NCBI GenBank assembly: GCA_947490395.1
Contig: CANLGW010000011.1
Span: forward strand, 1-33,109
Length of the DNA stretch: 33,109 nt
Reading direction: 5' to 3'
Source of the DNA: Alphaproteobacteria bacterium
GTDB lineage: Bacteria; Pseudomonadota; Alphaproteobacteria; Paracaedibacterales; CAIOTO01
Position numbers and translations under genes: made by a program. Positions 11,163 through 20,388 of this stretch are shown in pieces. Under the pieces are notes generated by a model, which was not told the DNA's origin, did not search any database, and saw nothing but the letters and a program-made list of their open reading frames with translations. Position 1 is the stretch's first letter, and the number at the start of each line of letters is the position of its first letter.

Positions 11163-11474
11163 CTAACTATTAATAATGTTAAACAACGAATCAAACCAAC
11201 CAAGCTCAATCATTTTTTTCACTTGGCCACTGGCATTACGCAAAGAAATAGGGCAATGATGTTCTTGGCTTTTATCACGCGCGAGCAACAACATCCCAAG
11301 ACCAGCCGAATCAATAAAATCAAGTTTCGTCAGATCTAAAATGCATGATTCACGCTCGGTCTGACTAATGGCATCCGTAACCTGTCTAAATGAGCCATAG
11401 TCTGAATACGTCAAACGATCCTCAATTGCCACAACAACACTATTATTTTCATTTAAAATACTACAAATCATCAT
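11163..11474 (-). CDS. STAS domain protein (anti-sigma factor antagonist family), Ser phosphoacceptor motif present
   Basis: 'SCILDLTKLDFIDSAGLGMLLLARD' is a classic STAS D-S-A-G-L motif. Confidence 0.85.
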   Translation of the reverse strand: MMICSILNENNSVVVAIEDRLTYSDYGSFRQVTDAISQTERESCILDLTKLDFIDSAGLGMLLLARDKSQEHHCPISLRNASGQVKKMIELGWFDSLFNIINS

Positions 11475-11483
11475 ATTTTTCTT

Positions 11484-12500
11484 TCAAAACAACACAACAT
11501 TACATTCATTTAAATCACTTTTATTCGTTTGGCATTCTGGGGCATATGAATCCAACATATCAACCACTGATTCATCACGATCACTACTCATACATGGCAC
11601 ATCATTCGCTACAAATATTTCACGTGTCTGCGATTGAATATGTCCAACCGAAACTTGAATTTTTTTCAAATCCATTAAAATGCAATTAAAATCCTGCTTA
11701 ATTTGATCTTGAAACTGAACATTAACGATCAAATCATTGGCTGACGATGAAAAATCATGCATTGAATTCACAATATGCTGCGACACATCTGATAAACGTA
11801 TCGTATTATCAACAAGCCCCTGCATCATCGTTTCAAGCTTTTCCTTAGCCTTAATATTCTCACTAATATCAATACGTGCCACATCTTGTAGAATTTTTTG
11901 GGCACTCATCAATGTTTCATTCATTTCATTTACTTGATTTCTAATATTTGTTGCCAGATTTTGCGTATCATTTGATAATTCACGCACTTCACTTGCGACC
12001 ACTTGAAAACTTTCCCCTGATTCGCCTGCACGAACAGCCTCTATGGTCGCATTCAACGATAGATACTTGGTCTTACGATTAATGGATTCAATCTCACGAA
12101 TACTTTTTTCAATTTGATTCAGCGTATTTAACGCGCCATCGAGGCTAGAAATCATCCCCATCGCCTGTTTTGAAATTTCCAAAATACAACTAATTGAATT
12201 AATAAAAATCTCTTGAAACAGTGATGGAACATGTTTAATCTCAACAGTCTCGCCACCAACATTAACCGTATGAGTAAGCCTAATAATGTCTTTCATATGT
12301 TGGTTTTGTTCAGTATTTAATTGCACCATACTCTGAAATTGTTGTGATAATTCAATTGTTTTTTGTTCAGTTAAATCAGCAATTGACCGAATATTTTTTT
12401 CAATCGATACAGATCGTTGTTGAATATGATCGCCAAGCTTCATCCATCGCCTTAAATGGCTTTGGTAAATAGGCTCTATTTCATACTGATCATCATTCAT
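11484..12500 (-). CDS. Soluble methyl-accepting chemotaxis-like protein
   Basis: Signalling-tip motif 'IESINRKTKYLSLNATIEAVRAGESGESFQVVASEVRELSND'. No hydrophobic segment long enough for a TM helix and no HAMP visible. Confidence 0.85.
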   Translation of the reverse strand: MNDDQYEIEPIYQSHLRRWMKLGDHIQQRSVSIEKNIRSIADLTEQKTIELSQQFQSMVQLNTEQNQHMKDIIRLTHTVNVGGETVEIKHVPSLFQEIFINSISCILEISKQAMGMISSLDGALNTLNQIEKSIREIESINRKTKYLSLNATIEAVRAGESGESFQVVASEVRELSNDTQNLATNIRNQVNEMNETLMSAQKILQDVARIDISENIKAKEKLETMMQGLVDNTIRLSDVSQHIVNSMHDFSSSANDLIVNVQFQDQIKQDFNCILMDLKKIQVSVGHIQSQTREIFVANDVPCMSSDRDESVVDMLDSYAPECQTNKSDLNECNVVLF

Positions 12501-12548
12501 TTTATTTCACGCCTTTTGGCTGTTTTTATAGTGTAATTTAATTATCGA

Positions 12549-13610
12549 CTAACTACATAATTGCATAAGAGTTGTTGATATTTCGTTAAGATGCACTTCT
12601 TTTTGTACCGCGCCCAATTCTTTTGCCGCACGTGGCATTCCGTAAACAACACACGACGCTTCATTTTGCCCTAATGTTGTGGCACCTAAATCACATAGAT
12701 TTTTAAGCCCTTCAGCACCATCTCGCCCCATTCCTGTCATGATAACAGCAATAATTTGTTTAACTGGCAGCACATTAGCTGCTGAATTGAACAAGAAATC
12801 AACGGATGGTTTATGACCACTCACAAGACAACCATCATTAATAATCGTCACATACCCATTTCCAGATTTACGAATACCTAAATGATACCCACCTGGCGCT
12901 AAATACACATTATTAGGCTGTATAATTTGACCATCGCTCGCTTCATGCACGGTTAATTGCGATGACTTATCAAGGCGTGCTGCAAAGCTTGCTGTAAATT
13001 TTTCGGGCATATGCTGCGTCACTAAAATCGGCGGACATGTATCGGGAAGTCTACAAATAACCTCGGTTAACGCCTCAACACCACCTGTTGATGACCCAAT
13101 CAAAATAAAACGATTATTTGTCACCATGCGTAACATTGGTTGAATAATATTATTCAAAGGGGTGCTCGTTTGATGCTGAGTTCGTGCACGCACACGTGCC
13201 GCTGCTGCTGTTTTCACTTTTTCACAGATTTCTTGAGAAATAGCCGTCATTGCCTCTTCAAGGTTACGATTAGGCTTTGCAACATAATCAATAGCACCTA
13301 ATTCGAGTGCACGAATTGTCTCTTGTGCACCATGTTCGGTTAAACTTGAAATCATCACAACTGGCATTGGTCTTAATGCCATTAACCGCTCTAGAAAATC
13401 AAGACCATTCATATTAGGCATTTCAATATTAAGCGTCAACACATCAGGATTTAAGTTCTTTATTTTTTGACGTGCGATTAGGGCATCACTTGCCGTATCA
13501 ATAACCTCAATCATAGGATCATTATTAAGGATCTCTTTCAATAAATGACGCATAAATGCTGAATCATCAACAATCAATACACGAACTTTATCATTACTCA
13601 TTTTCTGCAT
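12549..13610 (-). CDS. cheB: Chemotaxis protein-glutamate methylesterase CheB
   Basis: N-terminal receiver 'VLIVDDSAFMRHLLKEIL', catalytic 'IGSSTGGVEALTEV', 'TQHMPEKFTASFA', 'IMTGMGRDGAEGL'. Confidence 0.95.
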   Translation of the reverse strand: MQKMSNDKVRVLIVDDSAFMRHLLKEILNNDPMIEVIDTASDALIARQKIKNLNPDVLTLNIEMPNMNGLDFLERLMALRPMPVVMISSLTEHGAQETIRALELGAIDYVAKPNRNLEEAMTAISQEICEKVKTAAAARVRARTQHQTSTPLNNIIQPMLRMVTNNRFILIGSSTGGVEALTEVICRLPDTCPPILVTQHMPEKFTASFAARLDKSSQLTVHEASDGQIIQPNNVYLAPGGYHLGIRKSGNGYVTIINDGCLVSGHKPSVDFLFNSAANVLPVKQIIAVIMTGMGRDGAEGLKNLCDLGATTLGQNEASCVVYGMPRAAKELGAVQKEVHLNEISTTLMQLCS

Positions 13611-13704
13611 CTCCTAAAAGACTTCACTGACATTCGATAAGGCATCATCAAAAGAAACTTGCAGTCATTTACATAATTCAACTTCATCTTTACGTTCATA
13701 AATC

Positions 13705-14592
13705 TCATTTTACCTTCTGATAAATGGTGCGACCGATCAAACGAAAACGATCATCGCAAATTTGGTGTAACGTCTCTGAATGACCAATATAAAGCCACCC
13801 CCCATCAACAAGCACATCCGCCAAGCGATCAAACAAAATCTCTTGTGTTTTTTTATCAAAATAAATCACAACGTTACGACAAAAGATAACCTGAAATTTC
13901 CCTTGAATTGGCCAATTAGAAATCAAATTGAGTTGTTTAAAATGAACTAATTTTTTCAATGATTCATTCATTTCGATACTCTTGTCGTCATTCACATAAC
14001 AATGTTTTCTCAATAAATCATTTGAAATCCCATGATTTCCCTTGTAATGACCACTTTTCCCACACGCAATTACATTTGTATCAACATCCGTCGCCAAAAC
14101 ACGCGCATCACATTGTATTAAATTAGGTATCACCTCGAGCATTGTCAGTGCGATTGAATACGGCTCCTCACCCGTGGAACACCCGGCCGACCAAATACGA
14201 AGACGTTTATACGTACTCGCCGACTCATTCATCCGACGTGCAAACGGAATCAGAACATCATTCCTCAAATGGTCAAAATGATGCTCTTCTCTAAAAAAAC
14301 GTGTCAGATTAGTTGTGATTGAATTAATTAAATGAGGCAATTCTTGGTCATTCTTATCCCCTGCTAATAGATCGCAGTATTCTTTAAAGGTTTTAAGATT
14401 TAGCAGGCGCAATCTCCGCACGAGACGCGTATGAACCATTGTTCGTTTTTCAGCATTAAGAACAATACCCACACGTTCATAAACAAACTGGCTAATAAAG
14501 TGAAAATCAGAATCCGTTAAAATATAATTCTGACCTTCAAAAACCTTACCCGTTGTCTTTTTGTGGACGATGACCGTTGAATCAATATTCAT
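13705..14592 (-). CDS. cheR: Chemotaxis protein methyltransferase CheR
   Basis: 'TNLTRFFREEHHF', 'RIWSAGCSTGEEPYSIALTM', 'FQVIFCRNVVIYFDKKTQ', 'LYIGHSETL'. Confidence 0.95.
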   Translation of the reverse strand: MNIDSTVIVHKKTTGKVFEGQNYILTDSDFHFISQFVYERVGIVLNAEKRTMVHTRLVRRLRLLNLKTFKEYCDLLAGDKNDQELPHLINSITTNLTRFFREEHHFDHLRNDVLIPFARRMNESASTYKRLRIWSAGCSTGEEPYSIALTMLEVIPNLIQCDARVLATDVDTNVIACGKSGHYKGNHGISNDLLRKHCYVNDDKSIEMNESLKKLVHFKQLNLISNWPIQGKFQVIFCRNVVIYFDKKTQEILFDRLADVLVDGGWLYIGHSETLHQICDDRFRLIGRTIYQKVK

Positions 14593-14624
14593 ATACGTAT
14601 CTTATTCCTCAATTAACTCTAATA

Positions 14625-15191
14625 TTACTGGGTTGTATCTATTGCCTTATCAGCAATATCAGCATTGGTTTTTAAAATTTCTTCTGGGATGCGTCCATCT
14701 AAAATGTCAATTGTATGATCAAACACTCGATCAAGTGATAGAATAGCAACCATACGGTTTTCCGTATTCACAATCCCTTGTAATACTGTGTCATTGGTAT
14801 CATTTAAATCAATAGACGGTATAGGGCGTATCTCATCTGAGCTCACATTGATAATATCTGATACTGCATCCGCTAAAATCCCCATCACACGATCAGCTAC
14901 ACGAACAATCATCACGACATTATTTTTTGATGCATGTGTTAATCCCAACCCAAAGCGACAGCGAAGATCTAAAATTGGCACAACCGCTCCACGCAAATTA
15001 ATCACACCACGCATATACGCTGGGGTATTTGGTAAAGGCGTTGCACTCGACCATCCTTTAATTTCACGAATTGTCGTAATTTCAATAGCGTATTCTTGGT
15101 CATGTACTGTAAATGTAATAAATTGCATAATCACATTATCTTGTGATACAGCCTTCTCAATCGAATTAAAATCATGCTTATCCATACACAA
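14625..15191 (-). CDS. cheW: Chemotaxis coupling protein CheW
   Basis: 'FTVHDQEYAIEITTIREIKGWSSATPLPNTPAYMRGVINLRGAVVPILDLR'. Confidence 0.95.
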   Translation of the reverse strand: MCMDKHDFNSIEKAVSQDNVIMQFITFTVHDQEYAIEITTIREIKGWSSATPLPNTPAYMRGVINLRGAVVPILDLRCRFGLGLTHASKNNVVMIVRVADRVMGILADAVSDIINVSSDEIRPIPSIDLNDTNDTVLQGIVNTENRMVAILSLDRVFDHTIDILDGRIPEEILKTNADIADKAIDTTQ

Positions 15192-15192
15192 A

Positions 15193-17283
15193 TCACCTTT
15201 CTTCTTTTAATTCGTGCACCCCTTTGGATGAACGCGTATCATTTATCGATTGTCCTAATGTTGTAAGTGACGTTACATCTAAAATCATTGATACATTACC
15301 ATTACCTAAAATGGTGGCACCTGATATACCAGGGATGGGATCATAATTTTCTTCTATACTTTTAATTACCACTTGCTGTTGTTTATGCAATTCATCAACG
15401 ACAAGTCCTATTAATTCTCCACCTTCAGATTCAACAATCATAACAATACCATCACACGGGTCATGCAGCGCGTTTGGGATATTAAATATTTCATGCAAAT
15501 AAACAAGCGGTATTGTTTTATTGCGAAGGTTCAAAATATCATGACACCCAACAAGTTTTGAAATCTGAGAATGATTCGGACGAATACTTTCAATAATATT
15601 GACAAGTGGAACTATATAAAGCTCAGCCCCTGAAGAAACAATCATCCCATCAAGAACAGCAAGCGTAAGTGGCAATGTAAGTGTAAAACGACACCCTTTA
15701 CCTTCAAATGAAGCAATTGAGATTCGCCCCCCAAGAGATTGTATGGATTTTTTTACAACATCCATTCCAACACCACGTCCCGATATATTTGTAACCATTT
15801 CAGCCGTTGAAAAACCAGGTAAGAAAATAAGATTATCGATGTCTTCACCACTTAACGTGTTATCAGCACTCACCAACCCTTGAGATATCGCTTTTTGCAA
15901 TACACGCGCCCGGTTAATCCCATGACCATCATCCATGATTTCAATTAAAATACGTCCACTTTTATGTTCTGCACTTAAACGAATAGTGCCGTACGCTGCC
16001 TTTCCATTTGCTATACGATCTTCTGTTTTTTCAATACCATGATCGATCGCGTTGCGAATCATATGAGTTAAGGGCTCCCCCAACCGTTCAATTACCGTTT
16101 TATCAATTTCGGTATTTTCACCAAACGTTTCAATCCGAATTTCTTTCTTAAGTTCAAGCGATAATTCGCGAACAAGCCTTGGCATACGTGTAAACACGGT
16201 TTTTACAGGTTGCGCACGAATCGCCATTACATATTCCTGCAAGTCACGCATATGTTGCGTTAAATCTTGCAAATCTTTATTAATTGTATTCGATGCATCA
16301 TTTGTAAGCGCTTGCGCCTTATCCAGCAGCATCGCCTGCTTAATCACCATTTCGCCAACCGTATTCACCATTCGATCAATACGATCCAATTCAACACGAA
16401 TGGAATGTGCAACTTCTTCATGAGGTTTTGTTTTTTGATCCTTAACACCTTCTTTCGGTGTTATTACTACTTCTGGTTTTTGTATAACTAACGGCGTTGC
16501 CTCAACAGGTATTTCTTCAGCACAAACTGTTTCATCCACCACATCAATCACCACATCACATTCATCATCAACAAATTCGAAAGCATCTTTAACGCGTTGC
16601 ACTATATTTTCTGTTTTTAAATCAATAACCCACCACATATAACAAACAGCAACATCTAACGCCTCTAATTCAGGCAAATCAGAAAGATTGACCTGAATTG
16701 AAAAGGCTGATTCATCACCATGAAGCGCCATACTTCTTAATTCACCCAAAATGAATTTAGGCTCATTGCCTGATTTCAAAAGTTCTGGTTTGGGTTTAAA
16801 CGTAATTCTAAAGGTTGTTTGAATGCTTCCAACAACAGTCTTACCCTTTTTTACCTCCACAGCTTTTTTTTCAGAAATAACGGCATTACCTTCATTTGAG
16901 GCAATATTCATTGCCTTTAATTTATCCCGTATGTCAGACAATTGAAGGGGCATCTCATCAGATTCAGTACTTGCTGCCTGAACCAAATCACTCAGCACAT
17001 CATTGGCACGCAATAAGATTTCACAAAATTCTTCCGCCATAACAAGACGATGATTACGAAAAGCATCAAGCACGGTTTCAAACAAATGGGCAAATTCAAT
17101 TAACGCTGTAAAACCAAAGCTTCCCGCACCACCTTTTATGGAATGAATGGCTCTAAACACAGCATGAATACGATCTTCACTTTGATCGCCACCTTTTATT
17201 TCAGACAAATTCTCTTCAATTACAGCAAGGAGTTCATTACATTCTTCAAAATAAATTGTTTTAAATTGATTGAAATTACTCAT
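15193..17283 (-). CDS. cheA: Chemotaxis histidine kinase CheA
   Basis: HPt 'FRAIHSIKGGAGSFGF', 'HMIRNAIDHGIE', 'DDGHGINRARVL', 'GRGVGMDVVKKSI', C-terminal CheW-like domain. Start taken at MSNFNQFKTIYFEECNELL (17283); the track start at 17307 overlaps the cheY remnant. Confidence 0.95.
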   Translation of the reverse strand: MSNFNQFKTIYFEECNELLAVIEENLSEIKGGDQSEDRIHAVFRAIHSIKGGAGSFGFTALIEFAHLFETVLDAFRNHRLVMAEEFCEILLRANDVLSDLVQAASTESDEMPLQLSDIRDKLKAMNIASNEGNAVISEKKAVEVKKGKTVVGSIQTTFRITFKPKPELLKSGNEPKFILGELRSMALHGDESAFSIQVNLSDLPELEALDVAVCYMWWVIDLKTENIVQRVKDAFEFVDDECDVVIDVVDETVCAEEIPVEATPLVIQKPEVVITPKEGVKDQKTKPHEEVAHSIRVELDRIDRMVNTVGEMVIKQAMLLDKAQALTNDASNTINKDLQDLTQHMRDLQEYVMAIRAQPVKTVFTRMPRLVRELSLELKKEIRIETFGENTEIDKTVIERLGEPLTHMIRNAIDHGIEKTEDRIANGKAAYGTIRLSAEHKSGRILIEIMDDGHGINRARVLQKAISQGLVSADNTLSGEDIDNLIFLPGFSTAEMVTNISGRGVGMDVVKKSIQSLGGRISIASFEGKGCRFTLTLPLTLAVLDGMIVSSGAELYIVPLVNIIESIRPNHSQISKLVGCHDILNLRNKTIPLVYLHEIFNIPNALHDPCDGIVMIVESEGGELIGLVVDELHKQQQVVIKSIEENYDPIPGISGATILGNGNVSMILDVTSLTTLGQSINDTRSSKGVHELKEER

Positions 17284-17284
17284 T

Positions 17285-17390
17285 TTATCGATCCACAAAA
17301 ATATCAAAATTAATTGTTTTCAACGTATAACGAACCATTTCACGAATGGTGTATGAATCATCTACAATTAAGGCACTTTATCTTCTTCAT
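17285..17390 (-). pseudogene. cheY: cheY remnant (N-terminal about 35 codons, frameshifted and truncated)
   Basis: Minus strand: ATG AAG AAG ATA A(A)GT GCC TTA ATT GTA GAT GAT TCA ... Removing one A from the AAA run gives MKKISALIVDDSYTIREMVRYTLKTINFDIFVDR*, a CheY/receiver N-terminus. Its ATG overlaps the preceding STAS stop (ATGA), and its TAA is 1 nt before the cheA ATG. Confidence 0.85.
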
Positions 17391-17701
17391 ATCCATTCAA
17401 AATCCTTTACTAACTTCATACAACCAAGCTGATTAAACGTATTAATTAACTCTGTCGATGCTGATTCAATCGTATATGGAACGTCTTTTTGCTTAAATGT
17501 TTTTGCCGCTGATAATAAAATTTGCACACCTGCAGCGCCAATTCGCTCAACATCCTCAGCCACAACGCAAACACCCTCACCCTGCTCAAGATGAAAAATC
17601 ATTTTTTGATGTATACGATCGCATTCCGCCTGATTGACAGTCGATGCAAGATGAATTTTATGAATCCCCATATAAACACTCTCTCCGCACACACAATGCA
17701 C
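17387..17701 (-). CDS. STAS domain protein heading the che operon
   Basis: 'GEGVCVVAEDVERIGAAGVQILLSAAKTFKQKDVPYTIESASTELINTFNQLGC' matches chemotaxis-linked STAS proteins. The phosphoacceptor position reads G-A-A-G. Confidence 0.75.
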   Translation of the reverse strand: MHCVCGESVYMGIHKIHLASTVNQAECDRIHQKMIFHLEQGEGVCVVAEDVERIGAAGVQILLSAAKTFKQKDVPYTIESASTELINTFNQLGCMKLVKDFEWI

Positions 17702-17831
17702 CTACATATCCCTCATTTCATGATAAAAAAAATTAATTAACATACAGTTAAAGATCAAAAAGGGAGTATACTTGCATCATTGAATGTGAGAAAATAATTA
17801 ACACTCTTATATGGGCATAAAATTTAAAGAA

Positions 17832-18287
17832 ATGACGACTGTATTTATTGGACTTGGTAGTAATATTGGTAACAGAATGCACTATTTACATTTAGCCAGA
17901 GAAGGTCTTTCAAATATCTTTAATGCAAAACACACATCATCCATTATTGAAAGCGCCCCCCTTTATGTAACGGATCAACCCGCCTTTTTAAACCAAGTTA
18001 TTTCAGGTGAAACATCCCTATCAATTACAGACTTATTTAATTACATCACGCAACTTCAAAAAGAAATTGGACGTACATTGACATACAAGAATGGCCCAAG
18101 AGAAATTGATATTGATATCCTTTATTATGGTAATACAATCATGGATACGCCCGACATAACCGTGCCACACCCGCGTATTAATGAACGATTATTTGTTCTA
18201 GAACCAATATGCGAGATCGCACCTGACTGGTTATGCCCCATCACAAAAAAGACAATGCGAGAGTTATTACTCATTCATTCTTCATAA
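17832..18287 (+). CDS. folK: 2-amino-4-hydroxy-6-hydroxymethyldihydropteridine diphosphokinase
   Basis: 'MTTVFIGLGSNIGNRMHYL', 'QLQKEIGRT...GPREIDIDILYYG', 'VPHPRINERLFVLEPICEIAPDW'. Confidence 0.94.
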   Translation: MTTVFIGLGSNIGNRMHYLHLAREGLSNIFNAKHTSSIIESAPLYVTDQPAFLNQVISGETSLSITDLFNYITQLQKEIGRTLTYKNGPREIDIDILYYGNTIMDTPDITVPHPRINERLFVLEPICEIAPDWLCPITKKTMRELLLIHSS

Positions 18288-18375
18288 TATCTACTCTTTT
18301 ATCTAAATATTATCATTTTATTAATATTATCAAATTATAATTCACTTATAAATTAAAGATAATTTGGTGATTAAT

Positions 18376-19911
18376 ATGGTGATTAATCTTTTCTGTATAA
18401 TGTTATTATCATCATTGTTGTGCGGTCACACACATGCCTTTATGCTAGATGCCCCATCATCGCAGAATAATAAAAATCATTATTCAATCATTAATCTAAG
18501 CCTTGATACGATTATAAAAATTACACGCTCTTACCAATATGATGAGCGAACGGTTGCTAAAATTACGCCATCTGAAACCCCTGAAAAGTTTATAGCATCA
18601 GCCACAATCGCAGATGACAAAGCAAAAGCTGAATTAGATGTGGCGGATAGACATCGTAATCATGGCACAAATTTTGCGTATGTTTCATCAATCAAAGAAT
18701 CTTTTCGCTTATATGAAAAAGTAATGAATGACCCCGACGTCAGTCCTGATCTTAGAATGCGTGCTAAAATTAATTATGCTGAAATATATCCATACGTCAA
18801 TATTGATGACTACAGTAGCCTTGCCATTCAACAACGCAAAACAGAAACCATACAGCTTTTTGATGATGCCTTACAAAATAGTCAAATCTCCGTGGACATG
18901 AAAGGCTGGTGCAAACGTCACTTTGCGCGCCTCCTCCTTAGCTATAATTTTGATATTGAACCCGCACAGGCAAAACAAAGGGCACTGACATTGCTTAATG
19001 AAGTAATTGACGATAAAACCACAAGCATCGAAACACGCACACGGGCGCGTCTACAACTTGCCTCACATTTTATTGACTTTCATTTCGACATACCAAAACC
19101 TGAATCCATCGCAAAGGCCACCCAAATTCTAACGGATATCCTAAAAGAAAGCACCACACCAGCCGATCTAAAAGGTGAGGCCATCATCCAAATGGTCAAC
19201 ATCGAAAAGCCAGACGAAGATCCTTATTATGCGCAAAAATTAAAATTATTAAACGAGATGATTGTTGATGCAACCTATTCCACGGCTCTTCGCGCCCGCA
19301 TTAAAGATGATCTTGCCGATACGTATCTATCTGGAAAGTTTGATATTAAGCAAAGTGAAGCCCTAGCTGCCAGCCTTAAATTACGGCAAGAATTAGCGTC
19401 AGATATGAATCTCGATGAAATAGACCGTTTTAAGTATCAGGAAAAGCTTGCCATTTGTCATGTCTTTAATCTATTTAGAAGCAAACAAGCCGACTCCGCA
19501 AAAAGTGCCATGGCAACATTCCAACTGATGCTAAGAAATACATCTGTGTCCATTAATGCACTCGCCGAAATCAAAGGTCAACTCGCCCATTTCTTCATTC
19601 AGAAATACTTAACACCCGATAATGGAAAAGATCCTAAAACAGCTGCCTTTGATTTAATTAATGAACCCATTAACGATCTACACGTCAGCAAAGATTTGTG
19701 GTATTCCTTTAAAATGAAAATCATCGATTGGTATGAGCGATCCTACAGTATCATCGGTCTTAAAAAGAGCGCAGGGCGAGAAGAAGCGATTCGCCTTGCA
19801 ACTGAACTGCAAAATGACGAACGTCTAACCGTCAAACAAAAAGAAAACATTCAACATAAATTAGATCATCTGAATTATATTAGACGGCAAGATCACGTTC
19901 ATTTTTATTAA
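18376..19911 (+). CDS. Exported TPR/Sel1-like helical-repeat protein of unknown function
   Basis: Signal peptide MVINLFCIMLLSSLLCGHTHAF. Degenerate helical repeats such as 'RMRAKINYAEIYPY', 'TRTRARLQLASHFIDF', 'LRARIKDDLADTYLSG' at regular spacing. Confidence 0.65.
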   Translation: MVINLFCIMLLSSLLCGHTHAFMLDAPSSQNNKNHYSIINLSLDTIIKITRSYQYDERTVAKITPSETPEKFIASATIADDKAKAELDVADRHRNHGTNFAYVSSIKESFRLYEKVMNDPDVSPDLRMRAKINYAEIYPYVNIDDYSSLAIQQRKTETIQLFDDALQNSQISVDMKGWCKRHFARLLLSYNFDIEPAQAKQRALTLLNEVIDDKTTSIETRTRARLQLASHFIDFHFDIPKPESIAKATQILTDILKESTTPADLKGEAIIQMVNIEKPDEDPYYAQKLKLLNEMIVDATYSTALRARIKDDLADTYLSGKFDIKQSEALAASLKLRQELASDMNLDEIDRFKYQEKLAICHVFNLFRSKQADSAKSAMATFQLMLRNTSVSINALAEIKGQLAHFFIQKYLTPDNGKDPKTAAFDLINEPINDLHVSKDLWYSFKMKIIDWYERSYSIIGLKKSAGREEAIRLATELQNDERLTVKQKENIQHKLDHLNYIRRQDHVHFY

Positions 19912-20296
19912 CGCTTACTTTAATTACCATCACCCTTTTTCCAACGGGCGTTGTCCGTGGTTTTTCTATATTCTTTTATACATACGCAAATAATAAACAT
20001 ATTCCCTCATAATAATTGGTATGAGCTCTTGAATTGTAAAACAAAATGATCATACAAACAGTAAGAGATGCCTAACAAACGTTCTTAAACTTTTTACAAA
20101 ATTTGACGTATGTGCTAGAATGAATCTCATTTACGTTATCTCAATGAATGGTTTTGTGAACACGTTACTTTTTCATGCGCAATCGAAAGGGATATCGATG
20201 CGACACGTACTAAAACCTTACATCCCAATTCACAGTTTGGTTATTTTAACCCCATAATTGTGACACGTCTTGCTTCATAAAAAAGATACTACTATC

Positions 20297-20330
20297 CCCA
20301 TCATGAATCAAAATATTGGTTTATGATGGG
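20297..20330 (+). other. Strong hairpin in the trhO upstream region
   Basis: CCCATCATGAATCAA-aaTa-TTGGTTTATGATGGG, about 13/15 pairing positions, about 60 nt upstream of the trhO ATG. Confidence 0.5.
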
Positions 20331-20388
20331 TATTGTGCTATGAGTTAAGCGTATATAATTCAAAATTAACACTTAATGGGGAACGTGC

